Shown here: in pieces, positions 8,923 through 22,817 of the stretch
How the letters are laid out: each line of letters begins with the position of its first letter
How positions within the stretch are numbered: position 1 is the first letter of the stretch
From: Thiocapsa sp.
GTDB taxonomy: Bacteria; Pseudomonadota; Gammaproteobacteria; Chromatiales; Chromatiaceae
NCBI RefSeq assembly: GCF_018399035.1
Contig: NZ_CP073760.1
Location: 2,542,001-2,606,000, forward strand
Direction: 5' to 3'
Length of the DNA: 64,000 bases
The notes under the pieces: model-generated
Told to the model about the DNA's origin: nothing
Seen by the model: only the letters and a program-made list of their open reading frames with translations
Database searches by the model: none
Program-made: the position numbers and the translations under genes

Positions 8923-9201
8923 GGCGTCGGGCCTTGCGCCGCTGCCGGGGCGCGGCCGCAGGCCGCCCCGGCGGCGGACCCGGCTCGTCGCGACGGACCC
9001 GCGACGCCGCCCCGCCGACGGGCTTCGACCGCGCGGTCTCTTCCGGTAGACTCGTTATTCGACATCAAAAGCACCAGATCCGTAGGCGGTCGACCATCGG
9101 CAGCGCGCCGCGTCGCGACCGACCGGCCTAAACCGCGTCCAGAGCGACATGCGTCGTTTTAGAACCCGCTCTCACCCAGGCCCTTCAACAGGAGTCCGAT
9201 G
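8923..9201. other. lptG-pepA gap where lptF would be expected
   Basis: In most gammaproteobacteria the lptF-lptG pair is divergent from pepA. Here only 279 bases separate lptG and pepA, too few for lptF (about 1.1 kb). A minus-strand frame of about 65 residues ending at the GTGA of lptG is compositionally biased (Arg/Ala/Gly) and resembles no LptF part I recognise. A fragment of repeat module A (TAAACCGCGTCC) occupies 9128-9150. Confidence 0.6.
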
Positions 9202-10698
9202 ATGGAATTCAGAATCAAGACCGGCGAGATCGCGCAACTCAAGACGCCCTGTATCCTGATCGGGATCTTCGAGGGGCGCAAGCTCGCCGGACCCTCCGCC
9301 ACGCTCGATCTCGCCACCGGCGGTCGCCTGTCCGAGCTGTTGAAGAAGGGCGACATGGACGGTCGACTCGGCGGAACCCTTATGCTCTACGACCTGCCCG
9401 GTCTGGCCAGCGAGCGGGTCCTCGTGGTCGGATGCGGAAAACACAAGGAATTCGGGCGAGACAACTATCGCAAGGCACTGGTCGGGGCCGTGGCCGCACT
9501 CCAGCAGACCCATGCGGGCGCCGCACTCTGCACCTTGCCCGAGCTCGGTCCCGACGGGCTCGACCTCTATGCGGCCGTGCGCGACCTCGTCACCACCGCC
9601 GAGGACAAGACCTATCGCTACACCCTGACCAAGAAAGACGACAAGCAGGCACCCAAGACACCGCTGAAGCGTCTCGAGATCTGGCTCTCCGAGAAGGCCG
9701 ACGCGCCGAGCGCCGAGCAGGCGATCCGACACGGCAGCGCCATCGCAGCCGGCATGACACTCTCCAAGGAGCTAGGCAACCTGCCCGGCAACATCTGCAC
9801 CCCGACCTATCTGGCCGAGAAGGCGGTGGAGCTCGGCGAGCGCTACGAGCGTCTGGAGACCGAGATCCTCGAAGAGGCCGACATGGAGGAGCTCAAGATG
9901 GGCGCCCTCCTCTCGGTCTCGCGGGGGAGCCGCCAACCGGCGAAGCTGATCGTCATGCACTACCGCGGCGGCGAGCCCGACGCCAAGCCGGTCGTGCTGG
10001 TCGGCAAGGGCCTGACCTTCGACACCGGCGGCATCTCGATCAAGCCGGCCCCCGACATGGACGAGATGAAATACGACATGTGCGGCGGCGCCGGCGTCTT
10101 CGGGACCATGCTCGCGGCCTGCGAGCTAAACCTGCCGATCAACCTGGTCGGCGTCGTCCCCTCGTCCGAGAACATGCCCGACGGGGACGCCAACAAACCC
10201 GGCGACATCGTGACCAGCATGTCCGGCCAGACCATCGAGATCCTCAATACCGATGCCGAAGGTCGACTCATCCTCTGCGATGCCCTCACCTACAGCGAGC
10301 GTTTCGACCCGGAGCTGGTGATCGATCTGGCCACCCTGACCGGCGCCTGCGTGATCGCCCTGGGCAAGCATGCCTCCGGCCTCTTCACCAAGGATGATCA
10401 TCTCGCCGAGGAGATCCTCGCGGCCGGCCAAGCCGCCGCCGATCGCGCCTGGCGGATGCCCTTGTGGGACGACTACCAGCAGCAGATCGACACCAACTTC
10501 GCCGACATGGCCAACGTGGGCGGACGCGAGGCCGGCGCCGTCACTGCCGCCTGCTTCCTCGCCCGCTATACCAAAGCCTACCGCTGGGCACACCTGGACA
10601 TCGCCGGTACCGCCTGGCTGAGCGGCAAGGAAAAGGGCTCGACCGGACGACCGGTCGCCTTGCTGACCCAGTTCCTGCTCCGGCACGTTAGTGGTTAG
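9202..10698 (+). CDS. pepA: Cytosol leucyl aminopeptidase PepA
   Basis: A 498-residue M17 family enzyme. The dinuclear metal site and signature are intact: VGKGLTFDTGGISIKP, MDEMKYDMCGGAGV and the family motif NTDAEGRLILCDAL. It removes N-terminal residues from peptides; in E. coli PepA also binds DNA in Xer recombination and carAB control. The second of two adjacent ATGs (9202) is preferred because GGAG lies 7 bases upstream and the N-terminus MEFRIKTG then aligns with MEFSVKSG of E. coli PepA. The usual downstream holC-valS is absent; an interspersed repeat follows. Confidence 0.97.
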   Translation: MEFRIKTGEIAQLKTPCILIGIFEGRKLAGPSATLDLATGGRLSELLKKGDMDGRLGGTLMLYDLPGLASERVLVVGCGKHKEFGRDNYRKALVGAVAALQQTHAGAALCTLPELGPDGLDLYAAVRDLVTTAEDKTYRYTLTKKDDKQAPKTPLKRLEIWLSEKADAPSAEQAIRHGSAIAAGMTLSKELGNLPGNICTPTYLAEKAVELGERYERLETEILEEADMEELKMGALLSVSRGSRQPAKLIVMHYRGGEPDAKPVVLVGKGLTFDTGGISIKPAPDMDEMKYDMCGGAGVFGTMLAACELNLPINLVGVVPSSENMPDGDANKPGDIVTSMSGQTIEILNTDAEGRLILCDALTYSERFDPELVIDLATLTGACVIALGKHASGLFTKDDHLAEEILAAGQAAADRAWRMPLWDDYQQQIDTNFADMANVGGREAGAVTAACFLARYTKAYRWAHLDIAGTAWLSGKEKGSTGRPVALLTQFLLRHVSG

Positions 10699-10703
10699 TG
10701 GTT

Positions 10704-10810
10704 AGGTGATTTCCGGGAAAGCATCGACCAACATGTAGGGGCGACTTTAGTCGCCCGGTAAGCATTGGCAACACGCACGGCCGGGATGATCATTCCCGGA
10801 AATCGCCTTA
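10704..10810. repeat. Interspersed repeat, family C
   Basis: The ends GGTGATTTCCGGGAA and TTCCCGGAAATCGCC form a long-range inverted repeat, and the centre holds GGGCGACTTTAGTCGCCC. Near-identical copies are at 51764-51931 (with a tandem partial), 52672-52776 (inverted), 59031-59162 (inverted) and 63908 to the window end. Length is about 105 bases with no coding capacity. Confidence 0.9.
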
Positions 10811-10862
10811 GTGGATCGACCACAGACACGGGAGACGCCGTTCAGAATTTTCATTTTTTATT

Positions 10863-10947
10863 CTGAACCGCGTCAGGGACGACGTCGTTGGTGACCTCGA
10901 CGCCCAACCCCGCTCGAACCGCATCATGGGCTGCGGACGCGGTTCAG
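10863..10947. repeat. Stem-loop repeat, CTGAACCGCGTC variant
   Basis: Perfect 12-base arms CTGAACCGCGTC (10863-10874) and GACGCGGTTCAG (10936-10947). The right arm ends one base before the stop codon of the PH-domain gene (10949-10951, TCA on the + strand), with the GTTCAG end duplicated. It could act as that gene's terminator. Confidence 0.8.
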
Positions 10948-10948
10948 T

Positions 10949-11416
10949 TCAGAGACGTTTTATCAGCTCGCGCAGTCGACTCGGGTTCGGCAGGCCGCGG
11001 ACGATGAGCTCAGGATCGTCGCCGGAGGTGTAGATCTTGATGTCGCCGGCATTCAGAATGCGTTGCAGGAGGCTTTGATGGAGTCGCACCGTGCGGACCG
11101 AGGAGAGCTTGATCTCGGTGTAGCTCTTGCTCAGGAGACCGTGGGTCCAGACCAGCTCGTCGTCGCGGATGACGAGATGGTCGGAGCGGGTGGCCAACCA
11201 CCAGATGCACAGCTGCAGCAAGGCGAGCCCGGCGACGACCAGGCCGGCGATCTTGACGCTCCGCTCGTCGAGCGGCTCGGGCAGTGGAACCGGGATCAAT
11301 GCCGGACCCATCACGGCGAACAGGATCCCCGCCAGCAACAGGATGATCATCAATGGGGTCGAAAAAGGTCGAATTCGCAACATCGAGGGATGAGCGTCGT
11401 AATGAATCTCGGACAT
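10949..11416 (-). CDS. PH-domain (bPH_2/DUF304) membrane protein
   Basis: A 155-residue protein. Two TM helices (about residues 20-40 and 58-78) are followed by a bacterial PH-like domain with the typical DHLVIRDDELVWTHGLLSKSYTEIKLSSVRTVRLHQSLLQRIL, as in YdbT/YdbS-type proteins. The role is unknown; relatives are inner-membrane proteins. The ATG at 11416 is chosen because AGGAG lies 6 bases upstream; an in-frame ATG two codons earlier has no spacing to the same motif. The stop codon abuts a stem-loop repeat. Confidence 0.8.
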   Translation of the reverse strand: MSEIHYDAHPSMLRIRPFSTPLMIILLLAGILFAVMGPALIPVPLPEPLDERSVKIAGLVVAGLALLQLCIWWLATRSDHLVIRDDELVWTHGLLSKSYTEIKLSSVRTVRLHQSLLQRILNAGDIKIYTSGDDPELIVRGLPNPSRLRELIKRL

Positions 11417-11739
11417 CGGCATCTCCTGTCTCTTTGCCTGGAGGATCGGTCGACATGCCTCGTCGCCGTGTTCCGCACGACCTGAGCACGAGATCACCCC
11501 GTGCGGGCGGGGTTACTATACTCACAGGACCGGGATATTTCGCGCGATTGCGTGTCGCCGGATTCCAAACGCCATACCGCCTCTCGGGAAAAGACGTCAC
11601 GTGTCGGAAATAAGTCGAGCACCGAATCGAGTCGTTGTCGTTGTCGATTACGATTACGACAACGACAACGATAGCCATGGCAAAGGTCTTCTCTCGTCGC
11701 GTTGTTTGACTTATTTTTGAGCCGTTTCAAAGCCTCCCC
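11417..11739. other. Gene-free stretch with a 15-base inverted repeat
   Basis: No credible gene. Positions 11632-11646 (TCGTTGTCGTTGTCG) and 11657-11671 (CGACAACGACAACGA) are perfect inverted arms with a 10-base spacer. A related but shorter structure lies at 52581-52628. It lies about 70 bases upstream of the sensor gene at 11740 and could be a leader structure or a repeat relic. Confidence 0.5.
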
Positions 11740-13350
11740 ATGACGCCCTTCTCGTTGTTGCGGACCTCCTCGGGTCCAGTCCGCTCGCGGCTCCTGCGCG
11801 ACCTCATGCTGCTGGTGCTCCTGACCGTCGGCCTATTGGTGGCCATCAATATCCTGCTGATCAACCTCATCAAGGAAGATTTGGCCGAAAGCCGCATCGA
11901 GGCCGCAACCGCACTGGTTCGCGACGAGGTCCGCGGTCTCTTGGTGCCGGTCGAGCAGCAGCTCCTGATCATTCGCGACGGTCTCGCCGCCGCCGGTCTG
12001 ACCCCGGCCGACGAGGGGGCCTTGAATCAACGCTTGACCCCGATCCTCGCGCATATGGGCCAGATCGCAGGCGCGATCGATGCCTCGGCCGACGGCGCCG
12101 AGTATTTTCTGCGCCGCGACGGCGACGGCTGGCTCAGTCGCATGCGCGACTCCGGAACGGGACAGCCGGTGCGCATCACGCGGTGGGACGCCGAGCTGCG
12201 TGAGCAGGAGACGCGCGACGAGGCAACCGAGCACGACCCGCGCACACGCCCCTGGTTCAGCTCGGCGGCCGAGCGACCCGGCACACTGCTCTGGACCCGA
12301 CCCTATGTCTTCGAGTCGAGCCAGGTCCCCGGACTCACGGCATCCTTGGGTTGGATGCAATCCGGACAACTGCGGGTGACCGCCCTGGACGTCACCATCC
12401 AGACGATCGTGGAGAGCATCGAGCGACACGCCGTCGCGGCCGAAGGACGCGGTTTTCTATTCAGCGGGGCGGGCGGCGTCTATCTTCCCGAGGAGAACGC
12501 ACGCGCGCCTGATCCGGAACGGGCCAGCGGCTTCTTCTCGGCCCACCTCACGCCCGGAGGCCCGCTGGCATTCGATGCCGTGTCGGCCTGGAACCTTGCG
12601 GGCCGCCCGTCACAGGGTCTGATCCGCTTCACCAGCTCGGGCGTTCAGTGGTGGGGCGGCTTCAGACCGCTGACCGAGGACATCTCGGGCGGTTGGTCCG
12701 GCGTGGTCCTTCCTGTTTCCGAGACCCTCGCAATCCTCCGGAGCCGGTGGCATATCGTTGCCCTCACCGTACTCGGCATCCTGGTCGCGAGCCTGGTCAT
12801 GACGACGCTGGTGGTGCGCAAGTACCACCGCCAACTGCGCGACATGCCCAAGCTCGGCATCGACCGGCATCGCGCCGAGGATGATCTGCGCGAGCTGATC
12901 ACCTCGGGCGAAAGTACGCATCTGGAGTTTAAATCCACCATGCGCATGAACCTGCACAGCAAGGTGACGGGTCGGGAGATCGAGATGGCTTGGCTGAAGG
13001 CCGTCGCGGCCTTTCTGAATTCGGAAGGCGGAATCCTGTTGCTCGGCGTGTCGGACGACGGAACCGTGCTGGGCTTGGCGGCCGACAAGTTCGAGAACGA
13101 GGACAAGTGCAGGCTGCACTTCAAAAACCTGCTGAACCACCATATCGGGGCCGAGTATGCGCGGTTCGTGCGCTTCGATCTCTACGATCTGCAGGATCGT
13201 CGCGTGGGAGCGGTCGAGTGCGAGCGTGCGGACACGCCGGCATTTCTGCACGATGACAAGAACCGCGAGTTGTTCATTATCCGCAACGGTCCGTCGAATA
13301 TCGAGCTTCCGATCAGCCGTGCGCTCAAATATATTCGCGGTCGGTTCTGA
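11740..13350 (+). CDS. Membrane Cache-type sensor fused to a Schlafen AlbA_2 domain
   Basis: A 536-residue protein. A TM helix (about 22-45), an extracytoplasmic Cache-like sensor (about 46-335), a second TM (about 336-360) and a cytoplasmic C-terminal AlbA_2 domain (about 385-536). The AlbA_2 hallmarks are GESTHLEFKSTM, AFLNSEGGILLLGVSDDG and the distal LFIIRNGPSNIEL. AlbA_2 domains are found in putative nucleic-acid-binding regulators and some defence proteins; the Cache-like part resembles those of chemoreceptors and kinases. No kinase, GGDEF or HTH is present, so the AlbA_2 domain is presumably the output. No strong ribosome-binding site precedes the ATG. It stands alone between repeats. 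Confidence 0.8.
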   Translation: MTPFSLLRTSSGPVRSRLLRDLMLLVLLTVGLLVAINILLINLIKEDLAESRIEAATALVRDEVRGLLVPVEQQLLIIRDGLAAAGLTPADEGALNQRLTPILAHMGQIAGAIDASADGAEYFLRRDGDGWLSRMRDSGTGQPVRITRWDAELREQETRDEATEHDPRTRPWFSSAAERPGTLLWTRPYVFESSQVPGLTASLGWMQSGQLRVTALDVTIQTIVESIERHAVAAEGRGFLFSGAGGVYLPEENARAPDPERASGFFSAHLTPGGPLAFDAVSAWNLAGRPSQGLIRFTSSGVQWWGGFRPLTEDISGGWSGVVLPVSETLAILRSRWHIVALTVLGILVASLVMTTLVVRKYHRQLRDMPKLGIDRHRAEDDLRELITSGESTHLEFKSTMRMNLHSKVTGREIEMAWLKAVAAFLNSEGGILLLGVSDDGTVLGLAADKFENEDKCRLHFKNLLNHHIGAEYARFVRFDLYDLQDRRVGAVECERADTPAFLHDDKNRELFIIRNGPSNIELPISRALKYIRGRF

Positions 13351-13426
13351 CTTGAACTGCGCTTCGGCAGGGTATGCGCGGAGCCTGGCCTGACTGGTTG
13401 TCGGGACAAGTTCAGGAGATCGGAGT

Positions 13427-13541
13427 GACGCGGTTCAAGAAGTTGAATCAAAAAAATCCTGAACCGCGTCTCGCCGACGCTACCGATCGAGACGAGGTTG
13501 CCCCGCCTCGAACGATTCACAGACGCAAGAATGCGGTTCAG
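13427..13541. repeat. Three-armed stem-loop repeat
   Basis: Arms GACGCGGTTCA (13427-13437), CTGAACCGCGTC (13459-13470) and GCGGTTCAG (13533-13541). The middle arm can pair with either neighbour, giving alternative hairpins of about 22- or 62-base loops. The last arm contains the stop codon of the small exported protein (13538-13540). The same arm order recurs at 40396-40513 and 41163-41276. Confidence 0.75.
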
Positions 13542-13699
13542 AGCTGCCGGATCTGGGTCGGGTAGGCGGCGGAGGTTCCGCTGTCCTTGTTCTTATCCTT
13601 GGTGCAACCTTCACCGGCTTGGGCCGTCATGAGGGAGCCGGCGACCAGCATGGCACCGAGGAGAGCAGCAGTGGCAAGGGTGGAGAGGCGCATGGACAT
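13538..13699 (-). CDS. Small exported protein, 53 residues
   Basis: A signal peptide (MSMRLSTLATAALLGAMLVAGS...AQA) is followed by a short mature part, about 25 residues, with one Cys and many Lys/Asp/Ser. GAGG lies about 10 bases upstream of the ATG at 13699. No family recognised. Its last codons and stop run into the arm of the neighbouring repeat, so the C-terminus may have been altered by repeat insertion. Confidence 0.6.
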   Translation of the reverse strand: MSMRLSTLATAALLGAMLVAGSLMTAQAGEGCTKDKNKDSGTSAAYPTQIRQL

Positions 13700-14023
13700 G
13701 GGCTTGTATCCTCGATCGAGTTGGGTTGCTGATACGGGGCTCACCGAATGGTTGTTCCGGTTCGCCCGACGAGACGAATCTAGGGGCATCCGAGTCAACC
13801 ACAAGGCTCGACCACATTCCCTGCAATGCGAAATGACAATTGAGATTGAGGGGAAATCGGTCCGCCTCCGGGAGGTCGCCCCGCACATGCATGCCCGGAC
13901 CAAGCCTCGAGAGCGGGTGACCGCAAAGCACATTGCGTCCGCGAGGAACCGGTTTCGAGCGATTTAGAATAGCCTCCTTCGAACCATCGCGAACCAAACG
14001 AGCCGTCGGCGGGACGATCAGAT
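13700..14023. other. Divergent intergenic region
   Basis: It separates the small exported protein (minus) and the diguanylate cyclase (plus). Overlapping frames here look like shadows. No convincing promoter pair, terminator or RNA structure is visible by eye. Confidence 0.4.
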
Positions 14024-15085
14024 ATGAACAAGCGGGATGTCGCAGCGCCGGATCCGATCGAGCTGACCGGCTTCAATCGAACCCTCGCCGAGATCGAATG
14101 GCTGTTGCTGGTCCTGGTGCTGGTCTACCTGGTGTTGCCGGATGAGCCGGTCGAGCAGACCCTGGGCATCGCCGCCGCGATCGCCGTGTTCGCCGTGTTC
14201 ATCTTGGGTTTCCGCTACCTGAACCTCTTCACCCTGCCGGCGCGCTGGAAGCTCACGATCGAGACCTGGGCCATGCTGGCCTTCACCGCCTTCGTGGTCT
14301 GGCACACGGGCAAGGTCGACAGCCCGCTGATCAGCCTCTTCCTGCTCGTCATCGTCTTCAGCGCCTTGACGCTCGGCAAACTCATCACGCTCCTCGAGGT
14401 CGGCCTCATCGCCAGCTTCTATCTGTTCGCCGCCTATACGATCGACGGAACCGAGCTCTTCGCATACTCGACCTTCAGTCGCCTGATGCTGCTGTTCGCG
14501 CCCGTTGCCTTGGTCGCCTATGTCACCTCGCTGATCGCCTCGGATATGCGTTTTTCGCGCAACTTCGCGCAGCGCCTCTCGGAGACCGACGACCTCACCG
14601 GCCTGCCCAATATGCGCGCCTTCTCGGCCGCCCTCGCCCGCTACAAACAGGCCGCCGTGCTGCATGAACGCCCTTTCGGTCTGATGATGGTGGACGCGGA
14701 CAACCTCAAGGAGGTCAACGATCGCTACGGCCACAGCGTCGGCAATCAGGTCATCCGCGCGGTCGCCGAGGGGATCCGCCGGAGCATCCGCAGCGCGGAC
14801 CTGGTCGCCCGCTACGGTGGCGACGAGTTCATCCTGCTCCTACCCGATACGACGGAGCAAGCGGCGCGGGAGGCCGGCGAGCGCATCCGAGGGATGATCG
14901 CCAACACCCTGATCGACGCGCGGGAGGGCGCGCTCACCACCACGGTCAGCATCGGCTATGCCACTTACCCGAGCATGGCGACCGATGTGGACGACCTGAT
15001 GTTGCGCGCTGACGAGGCCCTTTACGCGAGTAAGCACTCCGGACGCAACCGTGTTGTCGCCTACAGCGAGACCTTTGGTCTTTGA
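14024..15085 (+). CDS. Membrane diguanylate cyclase (GGDEF)
   Basis: A 353-residue protein. The N-terminal half is a multi-helix membrane sensor (about five or six TM segments, residues 25-180); the C-terminal half is a GGDEF domain. The active-site loop RYGGDEF is intact, near residue 263, and an RxxD motif (RSAD) lies five residues before it, which is the product-inhibition I-site. It should make c-di-GMP from two GTP. Its stop lies 17 bases before the uvrA start, suggesting co-transcription. Confidence 0.93.
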   Translation: MNKRDVAAPDPIELTGFNRTLAEIEWLLLVLVLVYLVLPDEPVEQTLGIAAAIAVFAVFILGFRYLNLFTLPARWKLTIETWAMLAFTAFVVWHTGKVDSPLISLFLLVIVFSALTLGKLITLLEVGLIASFYLFAAYTIDGTELFAYSTFSRLMLLFAPVALVAYVTSLIASDMRFSRNFAQRLSETDDLTGLPNMRAFSAALARYKQAAVLHERPFGLMMVDADNLKEVNDRYGHSVGNQVIRAVAEGIRRSIRSADLVARYGGDEFILLLPDTTEQAAREAGERIRGMIANTLIDAREGALTTTVSIGYATYPSMATDVDDLMLRADEALYASKHSGRNRVVAYSETFGL

Positions 15086-15102
15086 CTCGACCCGAGACAC
15101 CA

Positions 15103-20808
<5,706 letters not shown>

Positions 20809-21176
20809 CAGACCCGATAACGATCGTCAGGGACACATTGCCACCGAACAACGAAGCCCCATTCGGAACGCGGAGGTCTCTGAACTTCCGCCTTACTCCG
20901 ATCCGGATCACCCCCGGTCTGCCGCTCAACCGATCCTCGCCATGCATCCCGGCGGTCCGTAAACTCCGAATTGAGCCCCTGCAAACCGGCCGCCCAGCCC
21001 CAGAACCGTGACCTCGCTCATATAATTTCCGGCGGACCCACTCTATCCTTGTCGTCGTCTTGAGGTGGATCCCTTCGATCAGCGACTCCACGACCACCGG
21101 TCGCATCGGATGTCGATATCGAGGTGCGGCCACTTAAAAAACGATAAAAAATTGCCTGTTCAGGGAGATAGAACGC
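20809..21176. other. Spacer between uvrA and the exported-protein island
   Basis: No credible gene. A TATAAT at 21021-21026 could be a -10 element for the island, but no good -35 lies 16-18 bases before it. GGGAGA at about 21163 is the ribosome-binding site of the first island gene. GC content begins to fall here. Confidence 0.4.
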
Positions 21177-22754
21177 ATGAAACGCGTCACGTTCTGCACA
21201 CTGGCCCTACTCGCTTGGGCAGCACCGACAGTAGATTCCGGTCGACTCGCACTCTATATCCCGGGCAACGGCTCGGAAGCCGCAGCTTCCGAGGCTCCGA
21301 CCCCGTCACCTCGATCGTCCGCCGAAGTACGGCCTTCCGCGCCCCAAGATCAAAGCCCTTTCCATCCCAACCTCCAGATCGACGGCGAGCGGTTTTCCGT
21401 CACGGTCGAAGGGGTTGGTGAATCACGAACCGCCGCGTTGAACCAGGCTTGGTTGGAGGCGGTGCGCCTTGCCGTGGGCGTGATGATCGAGGCTCGGACC
21501 GAGATCGACCAGAACGAGGTCGCGGAACGCATCATTGCCCACAGTCGTGGTGTCGTGGATGGCTACGAGATCCTCTCTGCGGACGATCGTCAGGCTGCAG
21601 CGGGCGTCTACCGAGTTCGGATGAAGGTCTCCGTGCGCCCCGACATCTTGAGAGATGGTCTTCAATACGTCGCATCCGATGGACAGGTCATCGCCTTCTC
21701 GCCGAGTGATCTCAAGCCACGCGACGATGTATCGCTTGACGGGCTTGAAGGCCAAGACGCCCTCGCACACAGCGAGGAGAGCAAGGTACGGGACGGCGCT
21801 GCTTTGCTCGCCGAGACCATGCACAAGTTCGAACCCGAAGATTTCCTTGTTCTCCAAGCCGTCAGTACACTGCGGGCAGTTCCGGACGAGCCCGACACTT
21901 TCGTGATGGACTTCGAGGTCGCCTTCAACGAAGACCACTATTACAAAGACTATGTCCCCGAGATGACTCGGGTGCTGGATCAGATCTCGTTGGGAAAGGA
22001 AAAGGCGTTCTACCGCGAGCTTGAGGCTATCAATGCGATTCGCGCACTCAAGGAGGACGGCGTCGCTGTGCGCAGTTCGCTTGCCAACGTTTATATCGAC
22101 TACATCGTAAGCGACCAGTCCTCCTTTATTCTTCTCGACCCGTCAAATCCGTTCGCTCGCGTCGTCTATGATCTTGACCCGCGCCTTATCGATGCGCTGC
22201 TCGAAGGAACCGAACCGCCGTCGCAGGACAAGGGTTATACGTTTTCCACTGAACTCTTCGATCAAGAGCAGAACGAGCTTTTCAGTATTGACAAATCCAT
22301 CCCAATCACCGTGCCGGGATCGATGCCATCCAGTAGCGCCAGTAGCGCAACGGTGACTGGCCGAATAGAAGCGTGCAGAATGGAGCCAAGCGCAGCCGAA
22401 AACTCCATCTGCAGTATATTTATTTTAACCGCAGGAAAGATCGTAGGATTTACCGGATACTCAGTAAGCCCGCAGAAATCCGGAAATACAACGACGTGGC
22501 ACATGGTCGATTATGAAGATAAGACGCTCTGGATTCGAAATGACGACTTGGCGCAAACCACCGCGGCAAGCACTACCGCAGCAAGCACTACCCTAGGCTT
22601 CGGGCTACTCCCATCGATTAATTTTTCATACGGCGGCGAACAAAAATCTGCTTTAAAACATCGCTTTACAATCAGCTTCACCATCCCTCATGAAATCATC
22701 GAAAAGGTGAAGACAATCAAAATCACTCCATTGCGGAAATCTCCGGAAACATGA
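21177..22754 (+). CDS. Exported protein with FlgT/LPP20-like domain (island gene 1)
   Basis: A 525-residue protein. A signal peptide (about 1-21) is followed by a Pro/Ser-rich linker and a domain at about 63-165 with the pattern FSVTVEGVGESRTAALNQAW...AVGVMIEA...AHSRGVVDGYEIL...GVYRVRMKVSV. This resembles the N-terminal domain of flagellar FlgT and LPP20-type lipoproteins (Ala-rich helix, then an edge strand with YxVxxxV). The middle part (180-390) is similar in pattern to island gene 2. The C-terminal third has distinctly lower GC and no recognisable domain. It starts the island; function unknown, probably periplasmic or surface. Confidence 0.7.
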   Translation: MKRVTFCTLALLAWAAPTVDSGRLALYIPGNGSEAAASEAPTPSPRSSAEVRPSAPQDQSPFHPNLQIDGERFSVTVEGVGESRTAALNQAWLEAVRLAVGVMIEARTEIDQNEVAERIIAHSRGVVDGYEILSADDRQAAAGVYRVRMKVSVRPDILRDGLQYVASDGQVIAFSPSDLKPRDDVSLDGLEGQDALAHSEESKVRDGAALLAETMHKFEPEDFLVLQAVSTLRAVPDEPDTFVMDFEVAFNEDHYYKDYVPEMTRVLDQISLGKEKAFYRELEAINAIRALKEDGVAVRSSLANVYIDYIVSDQSSFILLDPSNPFARVVYDLDPRLIDALLEGTEPPSQDKGYTFSTELFDQEQNELFSIDKSIPITVPGSMPSSSASSATVTGRIEACRMEPSAAENSICSIFILTAGKIVGFTGYSVSPQKSGNTTTWHMVDYEDKTLWIRNDDLAQTTAASTTAASTTLGFGLLPSINFSYGGEQKSALKHRFTISFTIPHEIIEKVKTIKITPLRKSPET

Positions 22755-22817
22755 CTCGATAATCGCGTAGATTTCGTCATCGAGTACACCTAAAATTCAG
22801 CAAGAGCGATTAGAGCC

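Noticed and set aside
13587..13967. Plus-strand gene opposite the small exported protein
   Set aside because: The product has no recognisable domain and is antisense to a good signal peptide gene.
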